From positions 372,001-436,000 of the forward strand of contig NZ_JAHUWT010000001.1 of assembly GCF_019218885.1 (NCBI RefSeq): a DNA stretch of 64,000 nt, read 5' to 3'. This document shows, one piece after another, positions 1 through 8,644 of this stretch. The DNA is from Bordetella sp. BOR01 (GTDB lineage: Bacteria; Pseudomonadota; Gammaproteobacteria; Burkholderiales; Burkholderiaceae_B). Positions within the stretch are counted from its first letter, which is position 1, and each line of letters opens with the position of its first letter. The notes under the pieces were generated by a model. The model was not told the DNA's origin and ran no database searches. It worked only from the letters and a program-made list of their open reading frames with translations. The translations under genes and the position numbers were made by a program.

Positions 1-328
1 GCCCTTTGTGATAGACATTGGTGGCGTAGCAGTTGGCGTACTGCGTGCCCCCGCGCGTGCGCACGGTCACTTGTTCGACCAGGGTGTGCACCGAGCACAT
101 CATGCTTTGCATGATGAGAGGGCGCAGCGGCCGGATATGCAGCGGGCCCGCCGCCAGTGTCTGTTGCCACGATTCCTGCACCGCCGTATGGCCGACCGCG
201 CGTAGTCCGCCCGGGTGGATGCAGACGACTTCCTCGTCGTCGGCCCAGATTTGCATCAGGCGGACGGTATCGGCTTGTTCGAGCGCTTCGTAAAACGCTT
301 GCTCGGCTTCTTCAGGCGTGGCGAACAT
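1..328 (-). CDS. NTF2-like / SnoaL-like protein, 3' end outside window
   Basis: Partial gene: the ATG is at 328 on the minus strand and the frame runs open off the left edge, giving at least 109 residues. The protein begins MFATPEEAEQAFYEALEQAD and continues with LMQIWADDEEVVCIHPGG and a later TYANCYATN-like strand. This is the pattern of a short NTF2/SnoaL fold (DUF4440-like): an N-terminal helix, a tryptophan and acidic loop, then beta strands. Such proteins are usually around 130 residues, so only a short C-terminus should be missing. No catalytic role can be assigned. It lies just downstream of, and in the same direction as, the zinc-finger gene at 347-559. Confidence 0.75.
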   Translation of the reverse strand, partial: MFATPEEAEQAFYEALEQADTVRLMQIWADDEEVVCIHPGGLRAVGHTAVQESWQQTLAAGPLHIRPLRPLIMQSMMCSVHTLVEQVTVRTRGGTQYANCYATNVYHKG

Positions 329-346
329 GGGGGCGGGCACGCAGGG

Positions 347-559
347 TCAGTGGCCGTGCACGACGGCGCCGGGCTTCAGGCGGTATTCGGCGCCACAGTA
401 GGCACAGCGCGCCGACCCGGTATGGGTGACATCGAGGAACACGCGGGGGTGCATGCTCCAGAGCGGCGCCTTGGGGCCCGGGCAGTACACGGGCAGGTCT
501 TCGGCGCCGACTTCAATGGTTTCGTGGGCGGGCGCGGCGGCGGGGGCGGCGGCGGTCAT
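347..559 (-). CDS. zinc-finger (CHCC-type) small protein
   Basis: A 70-residue protein. I start it at the ATG at 559, which has AGGAAA just upstream, rather than at 634, which would add an unconserved 25-residue leader. The second half carries LPVYCPGPKAPLWSMHPRVF and then ARCAYCGAEYRL. The C, H, C, C spacing is that of the zf-CHCC domain also found in the NDUFS6 subunit of complex I. Free-standing bacterial versions are short and of unknown role; zinc binding is expected. The gene follows ilvE on the same strand after about 40 bases and probably shares its transcript. Confidence 0.85.
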   Translation of the reverse strand: MTAAAPAAAPAHETIEVGAEDLPVYCPGPKAPLWSMHPRVFLDVTHTGSARCAYCGAEYRLKPGAVVHGH

Positions 560-599
560 GGTGTTTCCTGAAAAAAATAGCGTGGAAGAAGGCGGCGTA

Positions 600-1520
600 T
601 CAGACCGGGGTGAGCCAATGCGCATATTTGGCATTGCGCCCGTTGACCAGGTCGAAGAAGGCCGTTTGCAGCTTTTCGGTCACCGGCCCACGCCGTCCCG
701 CGCCGATCTTGCGGTTGTCGACTTCGCGGATGGGGGTGACTTCGGCGGCGGTGCCGGTGAAGAAGGCTTCATCGGCGATATAGATGTCGTCGCGCGTCAG
801 GCGCTTGGTGACCACGGGGATGTCCAGGTCGGCGGCCAGCGCATGCACGGTGGAGCGCGTGATGCCGGTCAGTGCCGAGGCGATCTCGGGTTCGCACAGG
901 ATGCCGTCCTTGACGATGAAGACGTTTTCGCCCGCGCCTTCGGCCACGAAACCGTCGGTGTCGAGCAGCAGGGCTTCGTCGTAGCCGTCTTGCAGGGCTT
1001 CGGCGTTGGCAATGATGGAATTGGCGTAGGTGGTGGCCACCTTGGCGCGCGGCATGGTGACATTGACGTGCTGGCGCGCAAACGACGAGACCTTCACGCG
1101 AATTCCCTGCGCCAGCGCTTCTTCGCCCAGGTAGGCGCCCCAGGGCCAGGCGGCGATGGCCACATGGACCTTGGCGCCCTTGGGCGAGACGCCCATTTTT
1201 TCCGAGCCGTAGAACACCAGCGGACGCAGGTAGCAGGACTCGAGCTGGTTGGCCCGCACGACCTCGCACTGGGCGGCGTTGAGCGTGTCGGGGTCGAACG
1301 GCATGGGGATCTGGTAGATGTGCGCCGAATTGCACAGCCGCCGGGTGTGGTCTTGCAAGCGGAAGATGGCGGTGCCGGCGTCGGTCTTGTAGGCGCGTAC
1401 GCCTTCGAATACCGACAGGCCATAGTGCAGGGAATGGGTCAGGACATGCGTGGTGGCATCGCGCCACGGGACAAGCTTGCCGTCGTACCAGATGAAACCG
1501 TCGCGGTCCGCCATCGACAT
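600..1520 (-). CDS. ilvE: branched-chain amino acid aminotransferase
   Basis: A 306-residue class IV PLP-dependent aminotransferase that interconverts leucine, isoleucine and valine with their 2-oxo acids, using 2-oxoglutarate/glutamate, in the cytoplasm. Family features visible are HSLHYGLSVFEGVRAY near the N-terminus, the PLP lysine at about residue 160 in MPRAKVATTYANS, the segment DGFVAEGAGENVFIVKDG, and ALTGITRSTV, which contacts the cofactor phosphate. Length matches E. coli IlvE (about 309). The ATG at 1520 has a strong purine-rich ribosome site (AAGGGGGAA). The zinc-finger gene follows on the same strand; azlCD, which exports branched-chain amino acids, diverges upstream, so the neighbourhood has a common theme. 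Confidence 0.96.
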   Translation of the reverse strand: MSMADRDGFIWYDGKLVPWRDATTHVLTHSLHYGLSVFEGVRAYKTDAGTAIFRLQDHTRRLCNSAHIYQIPMPFDPDTLNAAQCEVVRANQLESCYLRPLVFYGSEKMGVSPKGAKVHVAIAAWPWGAYLGEEALAQGIRVKVSSFARQHVNVTMPRAKVATTYANSIIANAEALQDGYDEALLLDTDGFVAEGAGENVFIVKDGILCEPEIASALTGITRSTVHALAADLDIPVVTKRLTRDDIYIADEAFFTGTAAEVTPIREVDNRKIGAGRRGPVTEKLQTAFFDLVNGRNAKYAHWLTPV

Positions 1521-1702
1521 GGTGTTCCCCCTTGAAAGAGGCGCCTATTGTATCAAGCAGCAAGGGTACAATGCCGCTGTTTCAGCGCCGGAGCCGCGGG
1601 CAGCGCCCGGGCCTGGTGCCGCGCCGGGCGAACTCTGGCGCGCGTGTGTGTCTTCTTTGATGAGTTCCATGCCGTCCAGTTCCACTTGCCAGGGGGCGTC
1701 AG

Positions 1703-2452
1703 GTGCCCGCTGAGTCTGCTGCCGTGCCCGAAGACCCCCGCCTGGTGCGGCAAGAACGCATCGCGGCGTTTCGCCAGGGCGTGCATGCCATCGTGCCGGC
1801 CCTGGTCGCCACCGCCACCTGGGGCCTGGTAACCGGGGTGGCCATGGTCAAGTCCGGCCTGACCGAATCCATGGCCCTGGCCATGACCCTGCTCTTGTAC
1901 GCCGGATCGGCCCAGCTCACCTCGCTGCCGCTGATCGCCAGCGGTGCCCCCCTGTGGCTGATCTTCATGGCCGGCTGCGTGGTCAACCTGCGCTTCATCA
2001 TTTTCGGCGCCGCCCTGCACCCGTACTTTCGCCACCTGTCCTGGCCGCGCCGCCTGGGCCTGGGCTATTTCACTACCGACATGGGTTTCGTGCTGTTCAT
2101 GCCGCGCTTTGGCGACGCCACCGAGCGCGGCACGCGCGAACAGCTGTGGTACTTCCTGGGCACGATCGCGCCGGGCTGGATCGTCTGGCAGTCTTCGTCG
2201 ATTGCCGGCATCTACCTGGGCACCCTGGTGCCTTCGGCCTGGTCGCTCGATTTCGCCGCGGTGCTGGCCTTGCTGGCCATTACCGTGCCGCTGGCCAATT
2301 CCAAGCCCATGCTGATTTCCATGCTGGCGGCGGGGCTGACCGCCTGGGTCGGCCAGTTGCTGCCTCTGCGGCTGGGCCTGGCCGCCGCCGTCATCGTCGG
2401 CATCCTGGCGGGCATCGGTGCCGAGCGGTATTTCCACAAGGTGCGCCCATGA
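1703..2452 (+). CDS. azlC: AzlC family branched-chain amino acid exporter, large subunit
   Basis: A 249-residue membrane protein of the AzlC/YgaZ family, the large subunit of a two-part exporter of branched-chain amino acids (azaleucine resistance in Bacillus). Characteristic segments are a long hydrophobic stretch after VHAIVPALVATATWGLVTG, then LLYAGSAQLTSLPLI and GCVVNLRFIIFGAAL; the YAGSAQ and NLR motifs are typical. The start is GTG at 1703; an in-frame GTG a few codons later is an alternative. It overlaps azlD by four bases (ATGA), implying translational coupling. Confidence 0.92.
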   Translation: MPAESAAVPEDPRLVRQERIAAFRQGVHAIVPALVATATWGLVTGVAMVKSGLTESMALAMTLLLYAGSAQLTSLPLIASGAPLWLIFMAGCVVNLRFIIFGAALHPYFRHLSWPRRLGLGYFTTDMGFVLFMPRFGDATERGTREQLWYFLGTIAPGWIVWQSSSIAGIYLGTLVPSAWSLDFAAVLALLAITVPLANSKPMLISMLAAGLTAWVGQLLPLRLGLAAAVIVGILAGIGAERYFHKVRP

Positions 2453-2784
2453 CCCTCTGGCCATCCGAAATCTACGTTTATTCGGCCATCCTGCTGCTGG
2501 CACTGTGCAGCGTGCTGACCCGGGCGGGATTCATGCTGTTCGGCGACTACGTGCCGCTGCCCGACGGCGTGCGCCGAGCCCTGCGATATGCCCCGGCGGC
2601 GGCCCTGACAGCCATCATCGTGCCCGACTTGCTGCCCTGGAAAGCGGGGGCCGGACCGGCGTTCGACTACCGCCTGGTAGCCGCCATGGTGGGGGTGATC
2701 GTGTTCCTGCGTACCCGCAGCGCGGTGATGGTCATTGTGACCGGCATGGCGGTCTTGTGGGTATTGCGTTGGCTGGCCGGCTGA
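2449..2784 (+). CDS. azlD: AzlD family transporter subunit
   Basis: A 111-residue protein with about four hydrophobic segments and the family landmark RRALRYAPAAALTAIIVPDL, which identifies AzlD/YgaH, the small partner of AzlC. Its ATG at 2449 overlaps the azlC stop codon. The small subunit is thought to form the export complex with AzlC in the inner membrane. The longer frames covering this stretch contain the tail of azlC and are not believable. It ends shortly before the rhlE leader. Confidence 0.9.
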   Translation: MTLWPSEIYVYSAILLLALCSVLTRAGFMLFGDYVPLPDGVRRALRYAPAAALTAIIVPDLLPWKAGAGPAFDYRLVAAMVGVIVFLRTRSAVMVIVTGMAVLWVLRWLAG

Positions 2785-2889
2785 GGCACCGGGGCCGGCT
2801 GCGCTAAAATAAAGTTATCCACAGCAATCCGGGCTTGGCAGCATACTCGTTTTGTTCTTTTTCATGGCCCCCGGCTTCTGCCCATCCTG

Positions 2890-4332
2890 ATGACTGACTC
2901 CAACACTACCGAAGCTTCCAGTACCGACGCGCCCACCCCGACTTTCTCCGACTTCGGATTGCATCCCCAACTGCTCCAGTCGGTTGTCGACACCGGATAC
3001 ACCACCCCCACGCCGATCCAGGCGCAAGCCTTGCCGGCGATCATGGCGGGACGCGACGTCATGGGCGCGGCACAAACCGGCACGGGCAAGACGGCGGCCT
3101 TCACGCTGCCCATCCTGCATCGCCTGATGCCGCTGGCCAATACCAGCGCATCGCCGGCGCGGCACCCGGTACGCACGCTGATCCTGACGCCCACGCGCGA
3201 GCTGGCCGACCAGGTCTACGAAAGCGTCAAGCGCTACAGCAAGCACTCGCCGCTGCGCTCCGCGGTGGTGTTCGGCGGGGTCGACATCGGCCCCCAGAAA
3301 GAGGCGCTGCGCCGGGGCTGCGAGATCCTGGTCGCCACGCCGGGCCGCCTGCTCGACCACGTCGAACAGAAAACCGTCAACCTGGGGCAGGTCGGCATCC
3401 TGGTGCTGGACGAGGCCGACCGCATGCTCGACATGGGCTTCCTGCCCGACCTGGATCGCATCGTCCGGCTGCTGCCGGCCCAGCGCCAGGGGCTGTTGTT
3501 CTCGGCCACGTTCAGCAACGAAATCCGCAAGCTGGGCCGCACGTACCTGAACCAGCCCATCGAGATCGAAGTCGCCGCGCGCAATGCCACGGCCGACACG
3601 GTCAGCCAGATCGCCTACCAGATGCCCAGCGACGCCAAGCGTGCTGCGGTGGTGCACCTGGTCAAGTCGCGCGGGCTGAAGCAGGTGATCGTGTTCTCCA
3701 ACACCAAGATCGGCACGGCGCGCCTGGCGCGCGAACTCGAACGCGATGGCGTGCGGGCCGAATCCATCCATGGCGACAAGAGCCAGGCCGACCGCATGAA
3801 GGCGCTCGAAGCCTTCAAGGCGGGCGAACTCGAAGTGCTGGTGGCCACTGACGTTGCCGCGCGCGGCCTCGACGTGGCCGGCGTACCCTGCGTCATCAAC
3901 TACGACCTGCCGCACAACGCCGAAGACTACGTGCACCGTATCGGCCGCACCGGCCGCGCCGGTGCATCGGGCGAAGCCATCGCACTGTTCACGGCCGACG
4001 AAACGCGCTACCTGCAAGACATCGAAAAGCTGATCAAGCGGCCGGTGCCGCGCGGCACGCTGGATGTGCCCCACGACCTGGTGGTGCGCAGCCATACGCG
4101 CGAACCCCGCGATACGCGCGAGCCCCGTGCGCGCGGCCGCGAACGCGGCGATCGCCGTGGGGCGTCGTCGGGTTATGGCGCACCCCGCCAGCCGGCCGAC
4201 GATTTCTTCTACAAGCCCTACGAAGAACCGACCGCGCCGGCTGCTGACAAGGCCGAGGCCTCATCCGAATCGCGTTCCGCCACGCCCAAGCGCCAGGTGG
4301 CCGTATTGCTGGGCGGCAACCGCAAGTCTTGA
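2890..4332 (+). CDS. rhlE: DEAD-box ATP-dependent RNA helicase, RhlE type
   Basis: A 480-residue helicase that unwinds short RNA duplexes and takes part in ribosome assembly and RNA turnover. All family motifs are visible in order: Q motif TPTPIQAQALPAI, Walker A AQTGTGKTAAF, PTRELADQV, TPGRLLD, the DEAD box in LDEADRMLDMGF, SAT, VFSNTK, ATDVAARGLD and HRIGRTGRAG. After the helicase core comes a disordered Arg/Gly-rich and acidic tail of about 110 residues (repeated EPRDTREPRARG-type sequence), typical of RhlE paralogues and used for RNA binding. The start is ATG 2890; the ribosome site is weak. It is a separate transcription unit from azlCD. Confidence 0.94.
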   Translation: MTDSNTTEASSTDAPTPTFSDFGLHPQLLQSVVDTGYTTPTPIQAQALPAIMAGRDVMGAAQTGTGKTAAFTLPILHRLMPLANTSASPARHPVRTLILTPTRELADQVYESVKRYSKHSPLRSAVVFGGVDIGPQKEALRRGCEILVATPGRLLDHVEQKTVNLGQVGILVLDEADRMLDMGFLPDLDRIVRLLPAQRQGLLFSATFSNEIRKLGRTYLNQPIEIEVAARNATADTVSQIAYQMPSDAKRAAVVHLVKSRGLKQVIVFSNTKIGTARLARELERDGVRAESIHGDKSQADRMKALEAFKAGELEVLVATDVAARGLDVAGVPCVINYDLPHNAEDYVHRIGRTGRAGASGEAIALFTADETRYLQDIEKLIKRPVPRGTLDVPHDLVVRSHTREPRDTREPRARGRERGDRRGASSGYGAPRQPADDFFYKPYEEPTAPAADKAEASSESRSATPKRQVAVLLGGNRKS

Positions 4333-4353
4333 AGCGGCCGCCAGGCCAGCTAG

Positions 4354-4740
4354 CTAGCCCGCCAGCAAGGCGGGCACGTCGGGCAGGCCGCTGGCTACCG
4401 GCGGACTATCAGGCCCCAGGCTGTCCAGCAGCCGTTCCAGATGGCCGATATGCGGCAGCATCGGACCATAAAACACCACGCGCGACCCTATCTGCACCAG
4501 CAGCGTGGGAAAGTTCTCGACGTCTTCGTCGCCGAGCAGGTCGGGATGGTCTTCGATGTCGATCCATGCGTAGACCCGCTGGGGCTGGGCTTCGGCCAGG
4601 GCCGCCAGCTTGGGACGATATTGTTCGCAGGTATCGCACCAGGCGGCGCAGAAGCAGGCTACCAGCCAGGTGTCATTGCCGCCGGAGGGCAGGGCGGCGC
4701 GCAGCGAGGAAGTGTCGGGTCCGGGAACGAGCAGGGGCAT
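4354..4740 (-). CDS. thioredoxin-like protein
   Basis: A 128-residue thioredoxin-fold protein starting at ATG 4740; the much longer upstream frame reads into the divergent gene and is rejected. The active site is FCAAWCDTCEQYRP, so it has a WCDTC redox pair instead of the classical WCGPC. DVENFPTLLVQ carries the cis-proline (FPT) expected of the fold. A general cytoplasmic disulfide reductase or a redox sensor is likely; the exact partner is unknown. It converges on rhlE and diverges from the membrane gene at 4804. Confidence 0.85.
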   Translation of the reverse strand: MPLLVPGPDTSSLRAALPSGGNDTWLVACFCAAWCDTCEQYRPKLAALAEAQPQRVYAWIDIEDHPDLLGDEDVENFPTLLVQIGSRVVFYGPMLPHIGHLERLLDSLGPDSPPVASGLPDVPALLAG

Positions 4741-4803
4741 GGCATCAGATCGCAACGTATTTGAGACTATGATACCCGGCATGTCTATCGACAGGTTCGC
4801 CCC

Positions 4804-5607
4804 ATGATTCCTCCTCGTCCCGATCCCGCGGCGCCCCCGTCCGCGCGTGCCGCCGCGGTAGGCGCGGCCGGCATCGTCCAGGCATTCAAGCGTGCCCTGG
4901 TGTCGCAGTGCCATCCCAATATGCTGCTCGCGGTGTTGCTGCCGTTCGTCATCGCGCTGCTGGGCGCGCTGCTGCTGGTATGGCTATTCTGGACTCCCCT
5001 GACCGAATGGCTGAACCTGCAAGCCTCGCAATGGCAGTTCGTCAACGATTTCGACGCCTGGCTAGTGGGCATCGGCCTGTTTTCCATCAAGCTGTACTTC
5101 ATTCCGGTCATTGCGGCAGCCATCCTGCTGCCTGTATCGGGCATCCTGGGGCTGGCCATCGCGGCCATATTCGTCATGCCATTGGTGCTGCGGCACGTCG
5201 ATGCGCGCCAATACGCCGGGGTATCGCGCCAAGGGCGCAATGCCACCGCCTATAGCGTATGGAATGCCATCTGGGTCAGCGTGGTATTCGCACTGGGCTG
5301 GGTCCTGACCCTGCCTTTCTGGCTGATCCCGCCCATGGCGGTCATCCTGTCGATTTTCTGGTGGGCTTTCGCGTTCTCGCGCATGCTGCGCATCGACGCC
5401 ATCGTCGAACACGCCAGTCCGGCCGAGCGGCGCATCCTGCTCGAACGCCACAATACCGGCTTCTGGATCATCGGCCTGATCTGCGCGTTGCTGAATCTGC
5501 TGCCGCCGGCCTGGATCATCCTGCCCGTGTATTCGGGCCTGGTATATGCCCACTATGGGCTCGAGGCCCTGCGGCGCTTGCGGCAGGAACGCGTCATCGA
5601 GGCCTGA
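4804..5607 (+). CDS. EI24-domain integral membrane protein
   Basis: A 267-residue membrane protein of the EI24/CysZ-like family (formerly DUF540). At least four long hydrophobic segments are visible: LLAVLLPFVIALLGALLLVW, the stretch after FSIKLYFIPVIAAAILLPVS, the stretch around WVLTLPFWLIPPMAVILSIF, and one near the C-terminus around FWIIGLICALLNLLPPAW. Function is poorly known; CysZ moves sulfate, but no sulfate-assimilation neighbour is present, so I do not transfer that role. The CinA-like gene follows after about 20 bases in the same direction, suggesting co-transcription. Confidence 0.82.
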   Translation: MIPPRPDPAAPPSARAAAVGAAGIVQAFKRALVSQCHPNMLLAVLLPFVIALLGALLLVWLFWTPLTEWLNLQASQWQFVNDFDAWLVGIGLFSIKLYFIPVIAAAILLPVSGILGLAIAAIFVMPLVLRHVDARQYAGVSRQGRNATAYSVWNAIWVSVVFALGWVLTLPFWLIPPMAVILSIFWWAFAFSRMLRIDAIVEHASPAERRILLERHNTGFWIIGLICALLNLLPPAWIILPVYSGLVYAHYGLEALRRLRQERVIEA

Positions 5608-5626
5608 CCCCACTCATCGGATTTCC

Positions 5627-6427
5627 ATGGCTGCTTCATCTTCCCGCCGCATCGGCTTGATCATCGTGGGCGACGAAATCCTGTCCGGACGCCGCCAAGA
5701 CAAGCATTTCACCAAGATCGTCGAGCTGCTGGCCGCGCGCGGCCTGCAGCTGGCGCGCGCCGAAATCCTGCCCGACGACCGCGGCACGCTTACCGCCGCT
5801 TTGCGCCGCAGCTTCGCGTCGGGCGATATCGTGCTGTCGTGCGGCGGCATCGGTGCCACGCCCGACGATCACACCCGGCAGGCTGCCGCCGCCGCGCTGG
5901 GTGTGCCGCTGCAATTGCATCCCGACGCCGAGCAGGCGATTGCGCTGCGCGTGGCCGAAATGGCGGCCAAAGGGCAGGGCACGGCCGACATGGCCGCCGC
6001 CGAGAACCAGCAGCGCCTGCAGATGGGCGTGTTTCCGGCGGGCAGCGAAATCGTGCCCAACCCCTACAACCGCATCCCGGGGTTCTTCATTCACGACCAT
6101 ACGTTCGTGCCGGGGTTTCCTGTCATGGCCTGGCCCATGCTGGAATGGACGCTGGACACTCGCTACGCTGCGCTGCATCACCAGGTGGCGCATGTGGAAC
6201 ACTCGTTCCTGGTGTTCGGCATTCCCGAGTCGCGCGTGGCGCCCGTCATGCAAGCCTTGCAGCAGCGCTGGGACGGGGTGCGCGCGTTCAGCCTGCCCAG
6301 CGTGGGCGAGGCCGGCGGGCAACCCCACATCGAGCTGGGCGTCAAGGGCGAGCCCGACGCCGCGGCCCAGGCACTGGCTTTCCTGCAGCAAGAGGCGTTG
6401 CGCCTGGGCGGCCGGCTGGCGCCTTGA
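5627..6427 (+). CDS. molybdopterin-binding (CinA N-domain) protein
   Basis: A 266-residue protein starting at ATG 5627. It opens with RIGLIIVGDEILSGRRQD, the signature of the MoaB/MogA-like domain found at the N-terminus of CinA, and has LSCGGIGATPDDHTRQA, the nucleotide/molybdopterin loop. The C-terminal nicotinamide-nucleotide amidase domain of full CinA (total about 410 residues) is absent, so this is the short single-domain class whose substrate is unclear. It is not evidence for competence. It is tightly linked to the EI24 gene upstream. Confidence 0.88.
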   Translation: MAASSSRRIGLIIVGDEILSGRRQDKHFTKIVELLAARGLQLARAEILPDDRGTLTAALRRSFASGDIVLSCGGIGATPDDHTRQAAAAALGVPLQLHPDAEQAIALRVAEMAAKGQGTADMAAAENQQRLQMGVFPAGSEIVPNPYNRIPGFFIHDHTFVPGFPVMAWPMLEWTLDTRYAALHHQVAHVEHSFLVFGIPESRVAPVMQALQQRWDGVRAFSLPSVGEAGGQPHIELGVKGEPDAAAQALAFLQQEALRLGGRLAP

Positions 6428-6451
6428 TGGCAGCGGAGGGCCGATCCTGGC

Positions 6452-7423
6452 ATGGGTTGCCAAATCGCCGCCAAGATTTCACAATACGGGAACCAGCCCT
6501 ATGGTGCGCTGCGGCATCCGCCGCCGCCCAAGGCCTCATCACCGCACTCATCCATCATCGTGACTTCCACCACGTCAGCTATTGCGCCGGGCTCGGACAG
6601 CGAGCATGCACCGGGCCAGTCTCCTATTGCCATCCAGGTCATCGAGCGCGCCATGCGCCTGCTGGACGCACTGGCGGCCCATCCCGACCCGGTCACCCTG
6701 AAAGAGCTGTCGGCGACTACCGGCCTGCATGCCTCCACGGCCCATCGCATTCTCAACGACCTGGTGGTGGGGCGCTACGTCGAACGTGTCGATAATGGCC
6801 TGTACCAACTGGGAATGCGCCTGCTCGAGCTCGGTTCGCTGGTGAAAGGGCGCCTGAATGTGCGCGAGGCCGCGATCTCGGCCATGCGTTCGCTGCACAA
6901 GCTGACGGGCCAGACCATCAATCTGTCGGTGCAGCAGGGCGACGAAATCGTTTATATCGACCGTGCCTGGAGCGAGCGCTCCGGCATGCAGGTGGTGCGC
7001 GCCATCGGCGGGCGTGCCCCGCTGCACCTCACCTCTACCGGCAAGCTGTTCCTGTCCACCAGCGACAGCCGCCAGGTGCGCGCCTACGCGTTGCGCACGG
7101 GCCTGGCCGGGCACACGCGCAACAGCCTCACCGACCTCGAACGCCTGGAACGCGAACTGGCCCTGGTGCGCCGGCATGGCTATGCGCGCGACAACGAAGA
7201 ACTCGAATTGGGGGTGCGCTGCATCGCGGCCGGCATTTTCGACGATACCGGCAAATTAGTGGCCGGGCTGTCGATCTCGGCGCCGGCCGAGCGCCTGCAA
7301 GACGACTGGATCCACGTCCTGGTCGAGGCGGCCCGCAATATTTCCGAGGCCCTGGGCTACGAACCCACCGTTACCACCAACAGTGCCGGCAAGGGCCTGG
7401 CGCCGCACGCCGTGCGCACCTAG
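6452..7423 (+). CDS. IclR family transcriptional regulator
   Basis: An IclR-type regulator. The N-terminal winged HTH is seen in IERAMRLLDALAAHPDPVTL followed by STAHRILNDLVVGRYVERV, and the C-terminal effector domain ends with GLSISAPAERL. The first 36 residues are low in hydrophobics and unlike the family, so an in-frame GTG at 6560 is a serious alternative start; neither choice has a textbook ribosome site, though GGAGGG lies upstream of 6452. The Bug receptor gene at 7514-8494 is convergent with it. In Alcaligenaceae, IclR proteins often control nearby catabolic or transport genes, but the target here is not shown. Confidence 0.88.
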   Translation: MGCQIAAKISQYGNQPYGALRHPPPPKASSPHSSIIVTSTTSAIAPGSDSEHAPGQSPIAIQVIERAMRLLDALAAHPDPVTLKELSATTGLHASTAHRILNDLVVGRYVERVDNGLYQLGMRLLELGSLVKGRLNVREAAISAMRSLHKLTGQTINLSVQQGDEIVYIDRAWSERSGMQVVRAIGGRAPLHLTSTGKLFLSTSDSRQVRAYALRTGLAGHTRNSLTDLERLERELALVRRHGYARDNEELELGVRCIAAGIFDDTGKLVAGLSISAPAERLQDDWIHVLVEAARNISEALGYEPTVTTNSAGKGLAPHAVRT

Positions 7424-7454
7424 CGCCCGCATCGCGATCTTTTCCCGACGCGCA

Positions 7455-7482
7455 ATAAAAAACCCCTGGCAAGCCAGGGGTT
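7455..7482 (-). terminator. rho-independent terminator of the Bug receptor gene
   Basis: A perfect 10-base inverted repeat, AACCCCTGGC and GCCAGGGGTT at 7461-7470 and 7473-7482 with a two-base centre (four after fraying). On the minus strand it is followed by a run of T. It sits 30 bases beyond the stop of the receptor gene. It could also slow read-through from the iclR side. Confidence 0.85.
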
Positions 7483-7513
7483 TGCAGGGGCCCGAAGGCC
7501 AGAGTTATTAGTC

Positions 7514-8494
7514 TTATTGTTTTGGCACGCCAGCCTTCTTGAACAGCTCGGCCCATTGCGGCACTTGCTGCTGCACTTTGGCCTCCAGGGCCTTCGGGTT
7601 GGCTTCGTCGTTCAGTACTTCCGCGCCCAGGCCCGCCATGCGTTCCTTGAACTTCGGGTCGGCCAGGCCGGCCTGCAGCGCCTTCACCAGCTTGTCGACC
7701 ACCGGCTGGGGCGTACCCTTCGGTACCCACATGCCGTGCCAGATACCCACTTGGAAGCCCTTGAAGCCCGATTCGTCCATGGTGGGCAGGTCGGACAGGG
7801 TAGGCACGCGCTTCAGGCTGGTAACGGCATACGCCTTCACCTTCTTGGCGCCGATTTGCTGGGTGGTATTGGTGGTCTGGTCGCACATCAGGTCGACCTG
7901 CTTGCCCAGCAGGTCGTTCATGGCCGGCCCCGTGCCCTTGTAGGGGATGGTCAGCAGGTCGACACCCAGGGCGTCGATCAGCATGGTGCTGCACAGGTGG
8001 CTGGCGGCGCCGATGCCGGCGTTGGCCACCGAGACCTTGTCTTTGTTGGCCTTGACGTACTCGACCAGTTCCTTGATGTTGTTGGGCGGGAAGTCTTCGC
8101 GGGCCACGAGCGTCATGGGAACATCGACCACCAGGCCGATGGGCTCAAAGCTCTTGAACGGATCATAGCCCGGGTCTTTGTAGAGCGAAGGCGCCGTGGT
8201 GAACCCCAGGTGCATCAGCAGTATGGTGTAGCCGTCGGGATCGGCGCGTGCCACGTACGACGTGCCTATGGTGCCGCCTGCGCCGGCCTTGTTCTCGACC
8301 ACCACGGTCTGGCCCAGCGTCGGCCGCATGGCTTCGGCCAGCGAGCGCGCCACGTTGTCGGTGGGGCCGCCCGCCGAGAACGGGACGACCATGTTGATGG
8401 CCCGCGCCGGGTATTCTGCCGCGTGTGCGGCACCTGTGGCAAACAGGGCGCTCGCAGCCAGCAATGCCGAAAGCGTACGGGGGATGAATGTCAT
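7514..8494 (-). CDS. Bug-type periplasmic tripartite tricarboxylate transporter receptor
   Basis: A 326-residue secreted solute receptor. The signal peptide MTFIPRTLSALLAASALFAT ends with cleavage after AHA. Mature-protein hallmarks are PARAINMVVPFSAGGPTDNVAR, which builds the two-helix carboxylate clamp, VVVENKAGAGGTIG, and DGYTILLM. ATG 8494 has AGGAG upstream. The receptor captures a carboxylate and delivers it to TctA/TctB-type membrane proteins, none of which is encoded here. The ligand cannot be read from sequence. It converges on the IclR gene, which may control it. Confidence 0.93.
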   Translation of the reverse strand: MTFIPRTLSALLAASALFATGAAHAAEYPARAINMVVPFSAGGPTDNVARSLAEAMRPTLGQTVVVENKAGAGGTIGTSYVARADPDGYTILLMHLGFTTAPSLYKDPGYDPFKSFEPIGLVVDVPMTLVAREDFPPNNIKELVEYVKANKDKVSVANAGIGAASHLCSTMLIDALGVDLLTIPYKGTGPAMNDLLGKQVDLMCDQTTNTTQQIGAKKVKAYAVTSLKRVPTLSDLPTMDESGFKGFQVGIWHGMWVPKGTPQPVVDKLVKALQAGLADPKFKERMAGLGAEVLNDEANPKALEAKVQQQVPQWAELFKKAGVPKQ

Positions 8495-8644
8495 GGGGTC
8501 TCCTGTGCCGCGGGGTGCGCGGCGGTGTTTTCACTTGGACTGACGAGCCTTTCTTGGAGTGTCATCAGTTGGTCGCCAGTGTAGAAAACAATGGATATGC
8601 CGTCACCGGGTATTTCCCCCCATCCTGCGGCATAGCAAACACAA

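Noticed and set aside
426-1535. Long plus-strand open frame (369 codons)
   Set aside because: It is the antisense of ilvE and the zinc-finger gene; no family pattern, and ilvE on the minus strand is unmistakable.
1553-2503. Minus-strand open frame of 316 codons
   Set aside because: Antisense of azlC, rich in Gly, Gln, Arg and His as expected for a shadow of a GC-rich gene.
5627-6427. Full-length competence protein CinA
   Set aside because: Only the N-terminal molybdopterin-type domain is present; the amidase domain is lacking.
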